12,987 nucleotides of DNA from CAZQIO01 sp964593405 (GTDB taxonomy: Bacteria; Patescibacteriota; Minisyncoccia; Minisyncoccales; GBS-2). The stretch is taken from contig CAZQIO010000014.1 in assembly GCA_964593405.1 (NCBI GenBank), positions 1 through 12,987 on the forward strand, read 5' to 3'. Position 1 is the first letter of the stretch. Every line of letters starts with the position of its first letter. Positions 6,103-12,987 of the stretch are shown here, one piece after another. Under the pieces are notes generated by a model, which was not told the DNA's origin, did not search any database, and saw only the letters and a program-made list of their open reading frames with translations. The translations under genes were made by a program, and so were the position numbers.

Positions 6103-8127
6103 TCAATCTTCGGTTCTTTCTCCGAGTATTACTTCAAAAATTTTTTCTTGGCCATTTCTTAAAACCTTCAAGGTGACTTTATCTCCCGGGTTGTATTTCA
6201 TTATAATCTTTGCCAAACTATTTTCGGTTGTTATTTTTTCGCCATTGAATTCCAAAATTATGTCTCCCTCTCTCAAACCTGCCTTTTCTGCGCTAGAGCC
6301 TGGAAAAATTGCAGGTTCTCCCCCCTCTCCTTTCACTATCCAGGCACCATAATTTACTGGTAAGTTTTTTTCTTTTTGAATTTGATCTGTAATTATTACG
6401 TATCTTACTCCCAAAAAAGGAAAGGAAATTTTCCCTTTTGTTTTGAATTGTTCAATGTCTCTTTTTGCCTGATTGATCGGAATTGCAAAGCCAATGTTTT
6501 CTGCTCCAACTGCCGTGGCAAAATTTACCCCAATTACTTCTCCTTTCAAATTCAAAAGGGGTCCTCCTGAATTTCCTCGATTGATTGCAGCATCAGTTTG
6601 AATTACATCTTCTAGGGTTTCGATTACTCCCCCACCAGAGGCTGTCACTTTTCTTCCAAGACCAGAAATTACTCCGACAGAAACGGTATTTCTAAATTCT
6701 CCAAGGGCATTACCAATAGCAATCACAGTTTGGCCAATTTGGAGTTTATCTGAATCTCCCAGCTTTAAAGTTGGAAAGGGTCCTCCCTCGACTTTCAAGA
6801 TTGCCAAATCTCTTATTGTGTCTCTTGCTAAAACTTTTGCTGGGTATTTTTTTCCATCGTTTGTCAAAACTGTATAATCTGCACTTTTATCTGAAACAAC
6901 GTGGGCGTTAGTCAAAAGTATTCCGTCTTCTGAGACAAAAAAGGCAGTTCCTCCACCAATTTCTTGCTTTTCGTATCCTTCCTCTTTCCACTTTGGAATT
7001 TTAAATTCAAAGGGAATTCCAAAAAATTCTTCAAATTCTTTGAATGGCTCTTCAAAATAGAGTTTTAGTTTTGGAATATCTTTTGTGATGATAACAGAAA
7101 CTACTGCAGGCGATGCTTCTTTTACAACTTTAATTATTGCCTCTTCTTGGGAAGTTTGAGGGATATAAATTGGCTCTTTTTCGATTATTTTTTCTTTCTC
7201 TACTCTCTCTGGCAATTGAAAGTGAAGTTTTTCAAAAAAACTTTTAATTTGTGAATAATAGTAAGTTTGAGCTAAAAATCCGCCAAAAAGGCCTGCCAAA
7301 AATGCCAAAAAAACAAAAAAGAAAAAAGAAAAGTTTTTCTTTTTTTTGGGAGCTTTTAGTTTTGGAAAATCCATTTGAAATTTTGGCGGAGAAAGTTTTT
7401 CCATCTCTTTAATTTTATTTTTTTCTTTGTTGTTTTTCAAATCGTTGAATCTGTATTGAAAAATCTCTTTTTTTATTGGGCCAAAAAAAAGCATATAAAT
7501 TCCTGCCAAAATATATTTTGTGTAAGTTTTCAATCTTCCATCTATTTCAAACCTCCTTGTTGAAGTTAAAACAGGTTCTGTTTCGATAAATCCAAACTTT
7601 GAAACTTTGGCTGCCCTCCTGGCAAAATCATGGTCTTCGCCAATTTTGATTTCTTCGTCAAATCCACCAATTTTTTCAAAAACTTCCCTTCTGACCAAAA
7701 TCGAATTTGTCGCATGGGGCAAAAAATTTTGAGAAATTTTTGTCCATTTGTTGTACAAAAAATAACAAACTTTATCAAACCAATTTCCGGCAGGATAAAT
7801 GGGGAAAGAGGCCACTCCCAAATTTCTTTTTTCAAACTCAAAAATTAATTTTTTCAAAAATCCAGGAGGCAAATAAATGTTGTCGGCATCCATAAATAAA
7901 AGCAAATTACCTTTTGCAATTTTTGCTCCTTCATTTCTCCCTCTAGCTGGCAAGCCCCCTTTAGTAACAATACAACCAAAACTCTTTGCTATTTCAACCG
8001 TTTTGTCTGAAGATCCTGCATCGGCAACGATTATTTCATAATCTGAAAAATCTTGTTTTTTAATTTGCTCTAGCAAAATTGGCAAATATTTTTCTTCATT
8101 CAACGTTGGAATGATTATCGAAAGCAT
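6103..8127 (-). CDS. GT2 glycosyltransferase fused in frame to HtrA/DegP serine protease
   Basis: The start chosen is ATG at 8127 (MLSIIIPTLNEEKYL), a canonical GT2 opening; the frame extends to TTG at 8184, but that leader is relic deacetylase sequence. Numbering here is from TTG (ATG = residue 20). Residues 20-250: GT2 domain, with DAGSSDKT (55-62), MDADN DxD motif (98-102) and GEDHDFARR (182-190). Residues 284-306: one membrane helix. Residues about 345-580: HtrA protease with an intact triad, His428 (TNAHVV), Asp459 (RDLAIL) and Ser539 (GNSGGPL). Residues about 588-690: PDZ domain (LGVRY, GSSAEKAGLREGDIILEFNGE). The GT would face the cytosol and the protease the outside, so topology permits a real fusion. 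However, ATG at 7404 (MEKLSPP) is a plausible separate HtrA start, and an A7 run just before it is one base away from a stop. The frame could therefore be two genes joined by an indel. Confidence 0.85.
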   Translation of the reverse strand: MLSIIIPTLNEEKYLPILLEQIKKQDFSDYEIIVADAGSSDKTVEIAKSFGCIVTKGGLPARGRNEGAKIAKGNLLLFMDADNIYLPPGFLKKLIFEFEKRNLGVASFPIYPAGNWFDKVCYFLYNKWTKISQNFLPHATNSILVRREVFEKIGGFDEEIKIGEDHDFARRAAKVSKFGFIETEPVLTSTRRFEIDGRLKTYTKYILAGIYMLFFGPIKKEIFQYRFNDLKNNKEKNKIKEMEKLSPPKFQMDFPKLKAPKKKKNFSFFFFVFLAFLAGLFGGFLAQTYYYSQIKSFFEKLHFQLPERVEKEKIIEKEPIYIPQTSQEEAIIKVVKEASPAVVSVIITKDIPKLKLYFEEPFKEFEEFFGIPFEFKIPKWKEEGYEKQEIGGGTAFFVSEDGILLTNAHVVSDKSADYTVLTNDGKKYPAKVLARDTIRDLAILKVEGGPFPTLKLGDSDKLQIGQTVIAIGNALGEFRNTVSVGVISGLGRKVTASGGGVIETLEDVIQTDAAINRGNSGGPLLNLKGEVIGVNFATAVGAENIGFAIPINQAKRDIEQFKTKGKISFPFLGVRYVIITDQIQKEKNLPVNYGAWIVKGEGGEPAIFPGSSAEKAGLREGDIILEFNGEKITTENSLAKIIMKYNPGDKVTLKVLRNGQEKIFEVILGERTED

Positions 8128-8489
8128 ACTTTCTTTTAAACCTTTCCAATATTTTTGGCAAGTTAATTGATGTTTTTTTGACAATCGTGAAAAAACAAAA
8201 TCGAATTTGGTTTGGCATTAAAAATTTTATCTGAAATCTTCTTCGCCAATCTCCAGAATCAATATTCCAAAGAATTATTTTATAGCCATTTTTAAAAGAT
8301 AATTTTTAAGCCAGAGGGTTAAAATTCCCCAAGGAGGGCGAAAAAATCTTTTTTTAAATTTTTGGAAATTTTTGACAATTTTTCCAACAACAAAGAAAGT
8401 GCTTTTGCTCCAAAAATTTTTAAAGCCTTCAAAATGGAAAGGGTATATTCATTTGGTCCATCGTCGAATGTTAAATAAATTTTTTTCAT
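8128..8489 (-). pseudogene. Decayed polysaccharide deacetylase (NodB-family) gene
   Basis: No single frame is open, but NodB motifs occur in order in shifting minus-strand frames. From ATG at 8489: MKKIYLTFDDGPNEYTLSIL (motif 1, metal-binding DD). After a frame change at about 8401: TFFVVGKIVKNF. Then RFFRPPWG at about 8346-8326 (the RPPxG motif). After another change: NGYKIILWNIDSGDWRRRF (8290-8234). After another: KPNSILFFHDC (8213-8181, the terminal HD motif). Each of these three steps fits loss of one base in or near an A run. Roughly 45 residues with the metal-binding HxxxH are absent between GKIVKNF and RPPWG, so sequencing indels alone cannot explain it. The relic lies between two GT2 genes; its 5' end overlaps the tail of the preceding GT2 and its 3' end became the TTG-to-ATG leader of the next frame. 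Ancestral role: de-N-acetylation of cell-wall or capsule glycans. Confidence 0.85.
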
Positions 8490-9375
8490 TTTTAAACTTT
8501 GTTTTCATTTCCCTTTCAAAATAAATTGCCTTTTTGAATTCTTTGTTTATCAAATTTTTAGCGACGGCAATTTTCGGGTTGATCAAATGGAAAAATGAAA
8601 CTAAAAAAATTAAAATTATGAAAAAAGAAAGGTTTGAAATCAAAGAAGGTTTTTCTTTTCTCTGTGAAGGAAAAAATTGGAATTTGTCAAATTTTTTAAA
8701 GAGCCAGCGATAAATAGTGGTTGGAAGGTAATTTAAAATTCCAAAAATTAAACCATGCCTGAATCTTCTTCCCGAGGTTTTTACTTTAAAATTTAGGTCA
8801 ACTTTCACTTTCCCATTTTTCCTCAACCTAAAAGAGATTTCAACATCTTCATTTAATTTCAAATTTGTATTAAATCCTCCAATTTTTAAAAATGCCTCTT
8901 TTTTAATTGCCATGTTGCAACCCATTAAATTCCAACCGCCAGAGAAAAATTTATCTAAAATTAAAAATGGTTTTAATAAAAATTTGCTTGCCAATCTTGC
9001 TGAAATTGGGCCAGAATAAAACTCACAGGAACCGCCAAAGGCAACCAAATCTTTATCTTTTTTGAATTCTTCAAAAATTTTAGAAAGCCAATTTTTCGGC
9101 AAAATTGTATCAGCATCAGTAGAGGCAATAATTTCCCCTTTTGCTTTTAAAAATCCTTTTTGCCTGGCAAAGGCCACTCCCTGATTTTTTTCAAACAAAA
9201 CAATGGCTCCAAATTTTTTTGCAACCTCAACCGTTCTATCGGTTGAATTGTTGTCAACAACAATTATTTCAAAATCATCAAAATCTTGATTTTTCAAACT
9301 TTCTAAGCATTTTGCTAAAAACTTTTCTTCGTTGAAAGCTGGAATAACCACTGAGATTTTTGGTTTTTTCCTCAT
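8449..9375 (-). CDS. GT2 family glycosyltransferase with C-terminal membrane helix
   Basis: This 308-residue protein has a GT-A fold of family GT2, transferring a sugar from a nucleotide-sugar donor at the cytosolic face of the membrane. Motifs: ISVVIPAFNEEKFL (7-20), EIIVVDNNSTDRTVEVAKKF (36-55), TDAD DxD motif (86-89), GGWNLMGCNMAIKKEAF (146-162) and NEDVEISFRLRKNG (175-188) with the catalytic-base-region Glu-Asp. A single membrane helix lies near 247-265. The last ~40 residues are basic and low-complexity and overlap the start of the deacetylase relic by 41 bases, so the tail may be altered. It resembles the GT2 domain of the downstream fusion (same NEEK, QDF and VEVAK/VEIAK patterns), indicating paralogues. 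It starts 4 bases after the glycoside hydrolase stop. Acceptor and product are unknown; an envelope glycan is inferred. Confidence 0.88.
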   Translation of the reverse strand: MRKKPKISVVIPAFNEEKFLAKCLESLKNQDFDDFEIIVVDNNSTDRTVEVAKKFGAIVLFEKNQGVAFARQKGFLKAKGEIIASTDADTILPKNWLSKIFEEFKKDKDLVAFGGSCEFYSGPISARLASKFLLKPFLILDKFFSGGWNLMGCNMAIKKEAFLKIGGFNTNLKLNEDVEISFRLRKNGKVKVDLNFKVKTSGRRFRHGLIFGILNYLPTTIYRWLFKKFDKFQFFPSQRKEKPSLISNLSFFIILIFLVSFFHLINPKIAVAKNLINKEFKKAIYFEREMKTKFKNEKNLFNIRRWTK

Positions 9376-9379
9376 GTTA

Positions 9380-10366
9380 TTAAAATATCTTTTTTGCCTC
9401 TTGCCAAATTTCTGGATTTCCTTGTTTTTCTTTCATCCAATACCACCATTCTCCTCCCCAAAAATAAAATGTATCCAAACCTGTTTTTTTAGCAAATTCA
9501 ACATTTCTTTTGAACTGCTCAAAATCCATTGTAATTTTTTGTTCTTCCAAAGAACAATTGTAAATTAAGTTTTTGCACCAAGGTTCAGCCTGCAATTCTC
9601 CAACGATCACTCTTTTTCCAAAAATTTTTTCAATCAGTTTTGCCTTTCTCCAATAATAAACTGGAGGGAAAGGATAGGAAATGTATCTTTTAATTTCTTT
9701 GAAATAAACTTTTCGATGCAAAGTGGTGCTGACAATGTCTCCAAATTTTGCTGCTTCAAACCAAAAAGAAAACTCTCCAGAATCTGCAAAAATTATTGGC
9801 CTTTTGTCCAAAGTTTTTACCAATTCAATTTCTTTTTTAACAAAACTTTTTTCAATTTTTGGACACTTACCAAATGGGAAAAAGGGTTCGTTCTCTATTT
9901 GCCAGGCAAAAATTGATTTTGAATTTTTGTAGCGATTGACAATTTCTTTTAAATAAGTTAGTAAAAAATTTTGACACTCAAAATTTAAACTTTGGCACTT
10001 TGCCCATTTTGGGGAATGGCATTCTGGCCATCTTCCAGTTTTCAAACCTACAACTAAAATCACATTAACATTTCTCTTTTCTGCTTCCTTTATTTGCCAA
10101 TCTAAATCTTCAAAGTTAAATTTTCCCATTTCAGGCTCTATCAAATCCCAATGGACAATTATTTTTAAATTTTTTGTTTTCAAATCATCCAAAATTGCCA
10201 AAAAAGTTTCTTTCCAATCCAAGCCTAAAAGTTGGCTGTGCTTTTGAGAAAAAACAACTCCCCACTGAATCTCATTTGCTTTTTTTGTTTTTCCAACAAA
10301 AAAATAGCCAAAAAACAAAAAAAGCAAAATTAAAATTGAACCAAAAATTACTCTTTTTCTCTGCAT
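9380..10366 (-). CDS. Membrane-anchored GH-A-clan (GH5-like) glycoside hydrolase
   Basis: The 328-residue protein has an N-terminal signal anchor (residues 6-24) and a (beta/alpha)8-type domain. Visible clan GH-A features: KIIVHWDLIEPEMGKFNFEDLDW (68-90; the typical W...EP..G.F.F..LD entry), VNVILVVGLKTGRWPECHSP (100-119), WQIENEPF (155-162) with acid/base Glu160 after Asn, and VGELQAEPW (255-263) with Glu257 as likely nucleophile. YFWGGEWWYW (301-310) fits the aromatic strand near the sugar site. Family assignment beyond GH5-like is not safe; GH42 or another GH-A family is possible. The ATG overlaps the end of the preceding glycosyltransferase gene by 19 bases, and the GT2 gene follows after 4 bases, so it belongs to the glycan operon. 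It probably trims or releases a surface polysaccharide outside the membrane. Confidence 0.8.
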   Translation of the reverse strand: MQRKRVIFGSILILLFLFFGYFFVGKTKKANEIQWGVVFSQKHSQLLGLDWKETFLAILDDLKTKNLKIIVHWDLIEPEMGKFNFEDLDWQIKEAEKRNVNVILVVGLKTGRWPECHSPKWAKCQSLNFECQNFLLTYLKEIVNRYKNSKSIFAWQIENEPFFPFGKCPKIEKSFVKKEIELVKTLDKRPIIFADSGEFSFWFEAAKFGDIVSTTLHRKVYFKEIKRYISYPFPPVYYWRKAKLIEKIFGKRVIVGELQAEPWCKNLIYNCSLEEQKITMDFEQFKRNVEFAKKTGLDTFYFWGGEWWYWMKEKQGNPEIWQEAKKIF

Positions 10367-11637
10367 AAAATTTTTAAGATTTTAAAAGTGCCAAGTTTTT
10401 CCCCTTCAACAAATGCCTCCATTGCTGCTTCTGCCAAGTATCCTTTTTCTATTAAATCGAAAAGCCATTGATCAACATAATTTGGATTTCTTTGCAAAAC
10501 TCCAAAACCAGATTTCAAAAGCCACTTCATGTTGAATTCTTCTTGAGAGCCAATCGGAGGAGAAATAATTATTGGAATTCCCAAAGCAGAGTAAAAAGAA
10601 AGTTCAGAAGGTTTTGTCCATAAAATATCGGTTTTCCTTAAAGCTAAATTAAATTTCTCAAAATATTTATCAATTTCTTTTTCAAATAAAATCTCAACGC
10701 TCTTTCCTAAAAATTCTTTCAAACCCAACCATCCAACCCATCTTAAAAAATAATCTCTGACCCACTCTTTAATTCCGGCAGATAAAATAACCTTGAGTTT
10801 TCCTTCTCTAATTTTTTTGTGAAGTTTTGACAAAATTTTTGTTCCAATTTCTTTTTGGGCTCCTGCTCCTCCAACAGAAAACAAAATGGTTAAGGGATGG
10901 TCTGGCCTTTCAGGGGGTTTTCCCAAATGGTGCTCTATCAATTCTCTGTATTTTTCAAAGTAAATAAAATTTGGGTCCAAATTCAAAAGACGATATTTTA
11001 AATCTTCTTTCAAAATTTCCATTTTTTCTGTTCCGATGTTTTCAATTGGCAAAGGGTATCCTGTCAAAAAAATGTTTTCTGGCTTTATTCCATAAAGTTT
11101 CAACCTTTCTAAAACTCTTTCTGTGGGAACAAAATATTTGATTTTTGATTCTTTTGGGTTCAATGGAGCCCAACTCCTAGAAACGTCAGCATCGCAAACT
11201 ATGCAAAAAATTTCTCCTTCGTAACCAAAAAAATCAGCCATAAAAGCTGGAATAAAGAAGGTGGAAACTAATGGAATTTTTGAGTCTTTTTCTTTCAAGG
11301 TTTGAATTAAATTTCTTCCCCAGCCAGCCTTAAAAAGTGAATAAATTCTTTTTAAAACAAGGTTTGGTTTTGTGAATTTTCTTTTTGGATAAAACTCTGA
11401 AATTTTCTGAAAAGAATCAAAAATTGAAAAAGCCAGATTGCCAATAATTGGAATTCTTTTAAAGCGTGAAATAGCTTCATAAAAATTTCTTGTCGATTCC
11501 CAAATGGCCTTGTCTTTTTTTGGAATTCCAGAATAATCGTTGGCATTGATTTTTTCTTTAGCAAAAGAGGACAAGGGAAAAGCTGTTCTTTGATGGCCAT
11601 AACCCATGTTGACTGTAACTAACCAAAACTTTTCCAT
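10348..11637 (-). CDS. GT-B glycosyltransferase, MurG/MGDG-synthase-like (GT28-type)
   Basis: The 429-residue protein has two Rossmann-like halves. The N-terminal VTVNMGYGHQRTA (8-19) corresponds to the glycine-rich GxGH loop of MurG and monogalactosyldiacylglycerol synthases. The C-terminal half has ILFSVGGAGAQKE (251-263), typical of the donor-domain first strand and loop. TKPSELSFYSALGIPIIISPP (341-361) and GSQEEFNMKWLLKSGFGV (363-380) match the nucleotide-sugar binding region (TK.sE/D...A...P.....P..gqEe.N). Expected role: sugar transfer to a lipid or lipid-linked acceptor at the inner membrane face. It is not MurG itself, since the N-domain is longer and motifs differ. It begins 10 bases after the comEC stop and its 3' end overlaps the glycoside hydrolase gene. 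Donor and acceptor are not visible from sequence. Confidence 0.82.
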   Translation of the reverse strand: MEKFWLVTVNMGYGHQRTAFPLSSFAKEKINANDYSGIPKKDKAIWESTRNFYEAISRFKRIPIIGNLAFSIFDSFQKISEFYPKRKFTKPNLVLKRIYSLFKAGWGRNLIQTLKEKDSKIPLVSTFFIPAFMADFFGYEGEIFCIVCDADVSRSWAPLNPKESKIKYFVPTERVLERLKLYGIKPENIFLTGYPLPIENIGTEKMEILKEDLKYRLLNLDPNFIYFEKYRELIEHHLGKPPERPDHPLTILFSVGGAGAQKEIGTKILSKLHKKIREGKLKVILSAGIKEWVRDYFLRWVGWLGLKEFLGKSVEILFEKEIDKYFEKFNLALRKTDILWTKPSELSFYSALGIPIIISPPIGSQEEFNMKWLLKSGFGVLQRNPNYVDQWLFDLIEKGYLAEAAMEAFVEGEKLGTFKILKILCREKE

Positions 11638-11647
11638 ACTACTTTTA

Positions 11648-12987
11648 TTATCCTAAAAACTTCAACCTTTGTCTTTCTCTCCATTGCCAGGTAAAAATTG
11701 CCAAAATTGAGTAAAAAAACAAAAGCCAAAAGACGGAAATTTTGAAAGAAAAACGAGAGGGATAAAGTTTAGAAAAAAAATCTATGCTCTGGCACAAAAG
11801 GGTCAAAATTAAATAAACTGGTAAAGAGAAAACCCAGCCTATTGGCCAAGAAATCATTGCTAAAATTCCAAAAAACAAAAACAAAACTGTTAAATGTGGC
11901 AAAAGAGGAACGATGATTAAATTGGTCAATGGAGAGAGGAGAGAAAAATTGCCAAAATTGTAAAGCAAAAGGGGGAAGGTGAAAATCTGGGCAGAAAAGG
12001 TTGTGGCCAAAGTATCTCTCAGGGGGTAAATTTTTGGGTTTGGAATTTTTTTGAAAAGGTTTTGAAAAAAATCTTTCCAAAAAATTAAACCCAAAACTGC
12101 CAAAAATGAAAGTTGAAAGCCAACATCCGCTATTAAAATTAAAGGATTTTGGAAAATCATTGCGGTGGCGGCAAAGAGAAGCGGTCTTGTGCCGAAAGAA
12201 TATCTTCCAAAAAGTTGAGCAATTAAAGCTAAACAACCCATTATCGCTGCCCTCACAGCAGAACTTGGGGCTCCAATCATTAGAACATAAAGAAAAATCA
12301 AAAAGAGAGAAAGGAAAATCGCCTGTTGTCTCCAAAGGGAAAAAGCTAAAGCAAAATTTAAAACTAGCTGAAACAAAATTGTAATGTTCATGCCAGAGGC
12401 GGCAACAATGTGTCTTGTTCCGGTTAAATTAAGTTTTTCTTTCCATTCTTTTGAAATTTTTGTGTCTTGGCCAAAAATCAGGGCCTCCAAAATCCAAACT
12501 TGAGGAGAAGGCAAAAACTCTTCAACTTTCTCTTTGAATTTTTCTCTAAAATTCAAAAGAATTTTTTTGAGAAAATTTCCAAAACCTTCGCCAACTTTTT
12601 CTATTTTTGGAAAATCAAATTCAGCTAACACTTTCTTTTCAAGAAGGTAATTTTTGTAATAATAATTAGCGGAAGAATTAATTTCAGTTATTTTGCCAGC
12701 AATTTTCAGTTTGTCTCCGTATTTGTATTGAGGGTATTTTAAGGTTTTAACTAAAACCTTTTTGTCTTCTTTTTCCAATCTAACCACGAGTTGACAGGTT
12801 TTTTCTTGGCATTCTGGAATTTCATCGACAAAACCAAAAATTTCAATTTCTTTTTCTCTTAAAAGTTGTTTTTTTGAATTTTCTATTTGAGAGAGGAATT
12901 TTTGGCTGCGGAAGGTTCCGAGCAAAAAAGAAAGAACAAAAATTAAAAAAAGAAAACTTTTTGGTCCAAAAATAAAAAGAGAAGGGG
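11648..12987 (-). CDS. comEC: ComEC/Rec2-type DNA uptake channel, 5' end cut by window edge, no MBL domain
   Basis: ComEC is the inner-membrane channel that carries single-stranded DNA into competent cells. The frame has a possible TTG start at 12925 but stays open to the window edge and upstream encodes more of a membrane helix (SFLFLIFVLSFLL), so the true start is probably outside. From TTG: a soluble OB-like DUF4131 region (about 25-110), then the competence core with LTGTRHIVAASGMNITIL (167-184), IGAPSSAVRAAIMG (217-230), DVGFQLSFLAVLGL (266-279) and about eight membrane helices. The protein ends at residue 425 after a last helix and a basic tail, without the metallo-beta-lactamase domain found in long ComEC forms such as Bacillus. 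Short ComEC proteins occur in candidate-phylum genomes. It heads the run of envelope genes downstream and is probably transcribed with them. Confidence 0.92.
   Translation of the reverse strand, partial: PSLFIFGPKSFLFLIFVLSFLLGTFRSQKFLSQIENSKKQLLREKEIEIFGFVDEIPECQEKTCQLVVRLEKEDKKVLVKTLKYPQYKYGDKLKIAGKITEINSSANYYYKNYLLEKKVLAEFDFPKIEKVGEGFGNFLKKILLNFREKFKEKVEEFLPSPQVWILEALIFGQDTKISKEWKEKLNLTGTRHIVAASGMNITILFQLVLNFALAFSLWRQQAIFLSLFLIFLYVLMIGAPSSAVRAAIMGCLALIAQLFGRYSFGTRPLLFAATAMIFQNPLILIADVGFQLSFLAVLGLIFWKDFFQNLFKKIPNPKIYPLRDTLATTFSAQIFTFPLLLYNFGNFSLLSPLTNLIIVPLLPHLTVLFLFFGILAMISWPIGWVFSLPVYLILTLLCQSIDFFSKLYPSRFSFKISVFWLLFFYSILAIFTWQWRERQRLKFLG

Noticed and set aside
2009..6105. TGA recoded as glycine
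   Set aside because: TGA ends both the PaaX/Cas2-like gene and the HtrA frame at sensible C-termini, and glycine motifs in all genes are met by GGN codons.
8128..8184. TTG at 8184 as the start of the GT2-HtrA gene
   Set aside because: The extra 19 residues are shifted deacetylase relic; the GT2 fold begins right at the ATG at 8127.
11769..12335. Minus-strand 188-codon ORF inside comEC
   Set aside because: It is an out-of-frame shadow of the comEC membrane helices, rich in Phe/Ser and without any recognisable pattern.

Overview
The window is AT-rich, and every supported gene lies on the minus strand, so genes are read from high to low coordinates. Genes are tightly packed, with overlaps or gaps of a few bases, few clear Shine-Dalgarno sites and many Lys/Phe/Ile codons. 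Together with a ComEC lacking a metallo-beta-lactamase domain and a solo PaaX/Cas2-like protein, this suggests a Candidate Phyla Radiation (Patescibacteria) bacterium, probably Parcubacteria-like. That placement is inference. TGA serves as a stop (ends at 2009 and 6103), so the TGA=Gly code of Gracilibacteria/SR1 is not indicated.

Region 12987-6103 is a competence and envelope-glycan run. It begins with comEC, open at the window edge, then a GT-B (MurG/MGDG-synthase-like) glycosyltransferase, a membrane-anchored GH-A-clan glycoside hydrolase and a GT2 glycosyltransferase. Next comes a decayed polysaccharide deacetylase (NodB) that is not an intact ORF. A second GT2 domain follows, fused in frame to an active HtrA/DegP protease with a PDZ domain. 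The fusion junction lies beside an A7 run where one extra A would restore a stop.

Region 6070-2656 is a protein-quality-control run: a ClpB-type disaggregase with a ClpC-like LGF loop, then an HtrA-fold membrane protein in which all three catalytic residues are replaced. With the upstream HtrA this makes a protease / unfoldase / pseudoprotease series.

Region 2623-1987 is the most unusual part. A PaaX-type winged-helix plus Cas2-like protein is enclosed by inverted repeats of about 33 bp (29/33 identical). Each repeat contains the palindrome GACGATCGTC and an inward-facing TTGACG-17 nt-AT-rich promoter-like pair. The unit could be self-regulated, mobile, or both.

Region 1904-1 is a surface or secretion cassette: a small one-helix membrane protein overlapping an exported six-cysteine protein of unknown function, then a secreted lamin-tail-domain protein with an internal repeat and the start of a probable PKD domain, cut by the window edge.

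I saw no tRNA, rRNA, CRISPR array or classical insertion sequence.
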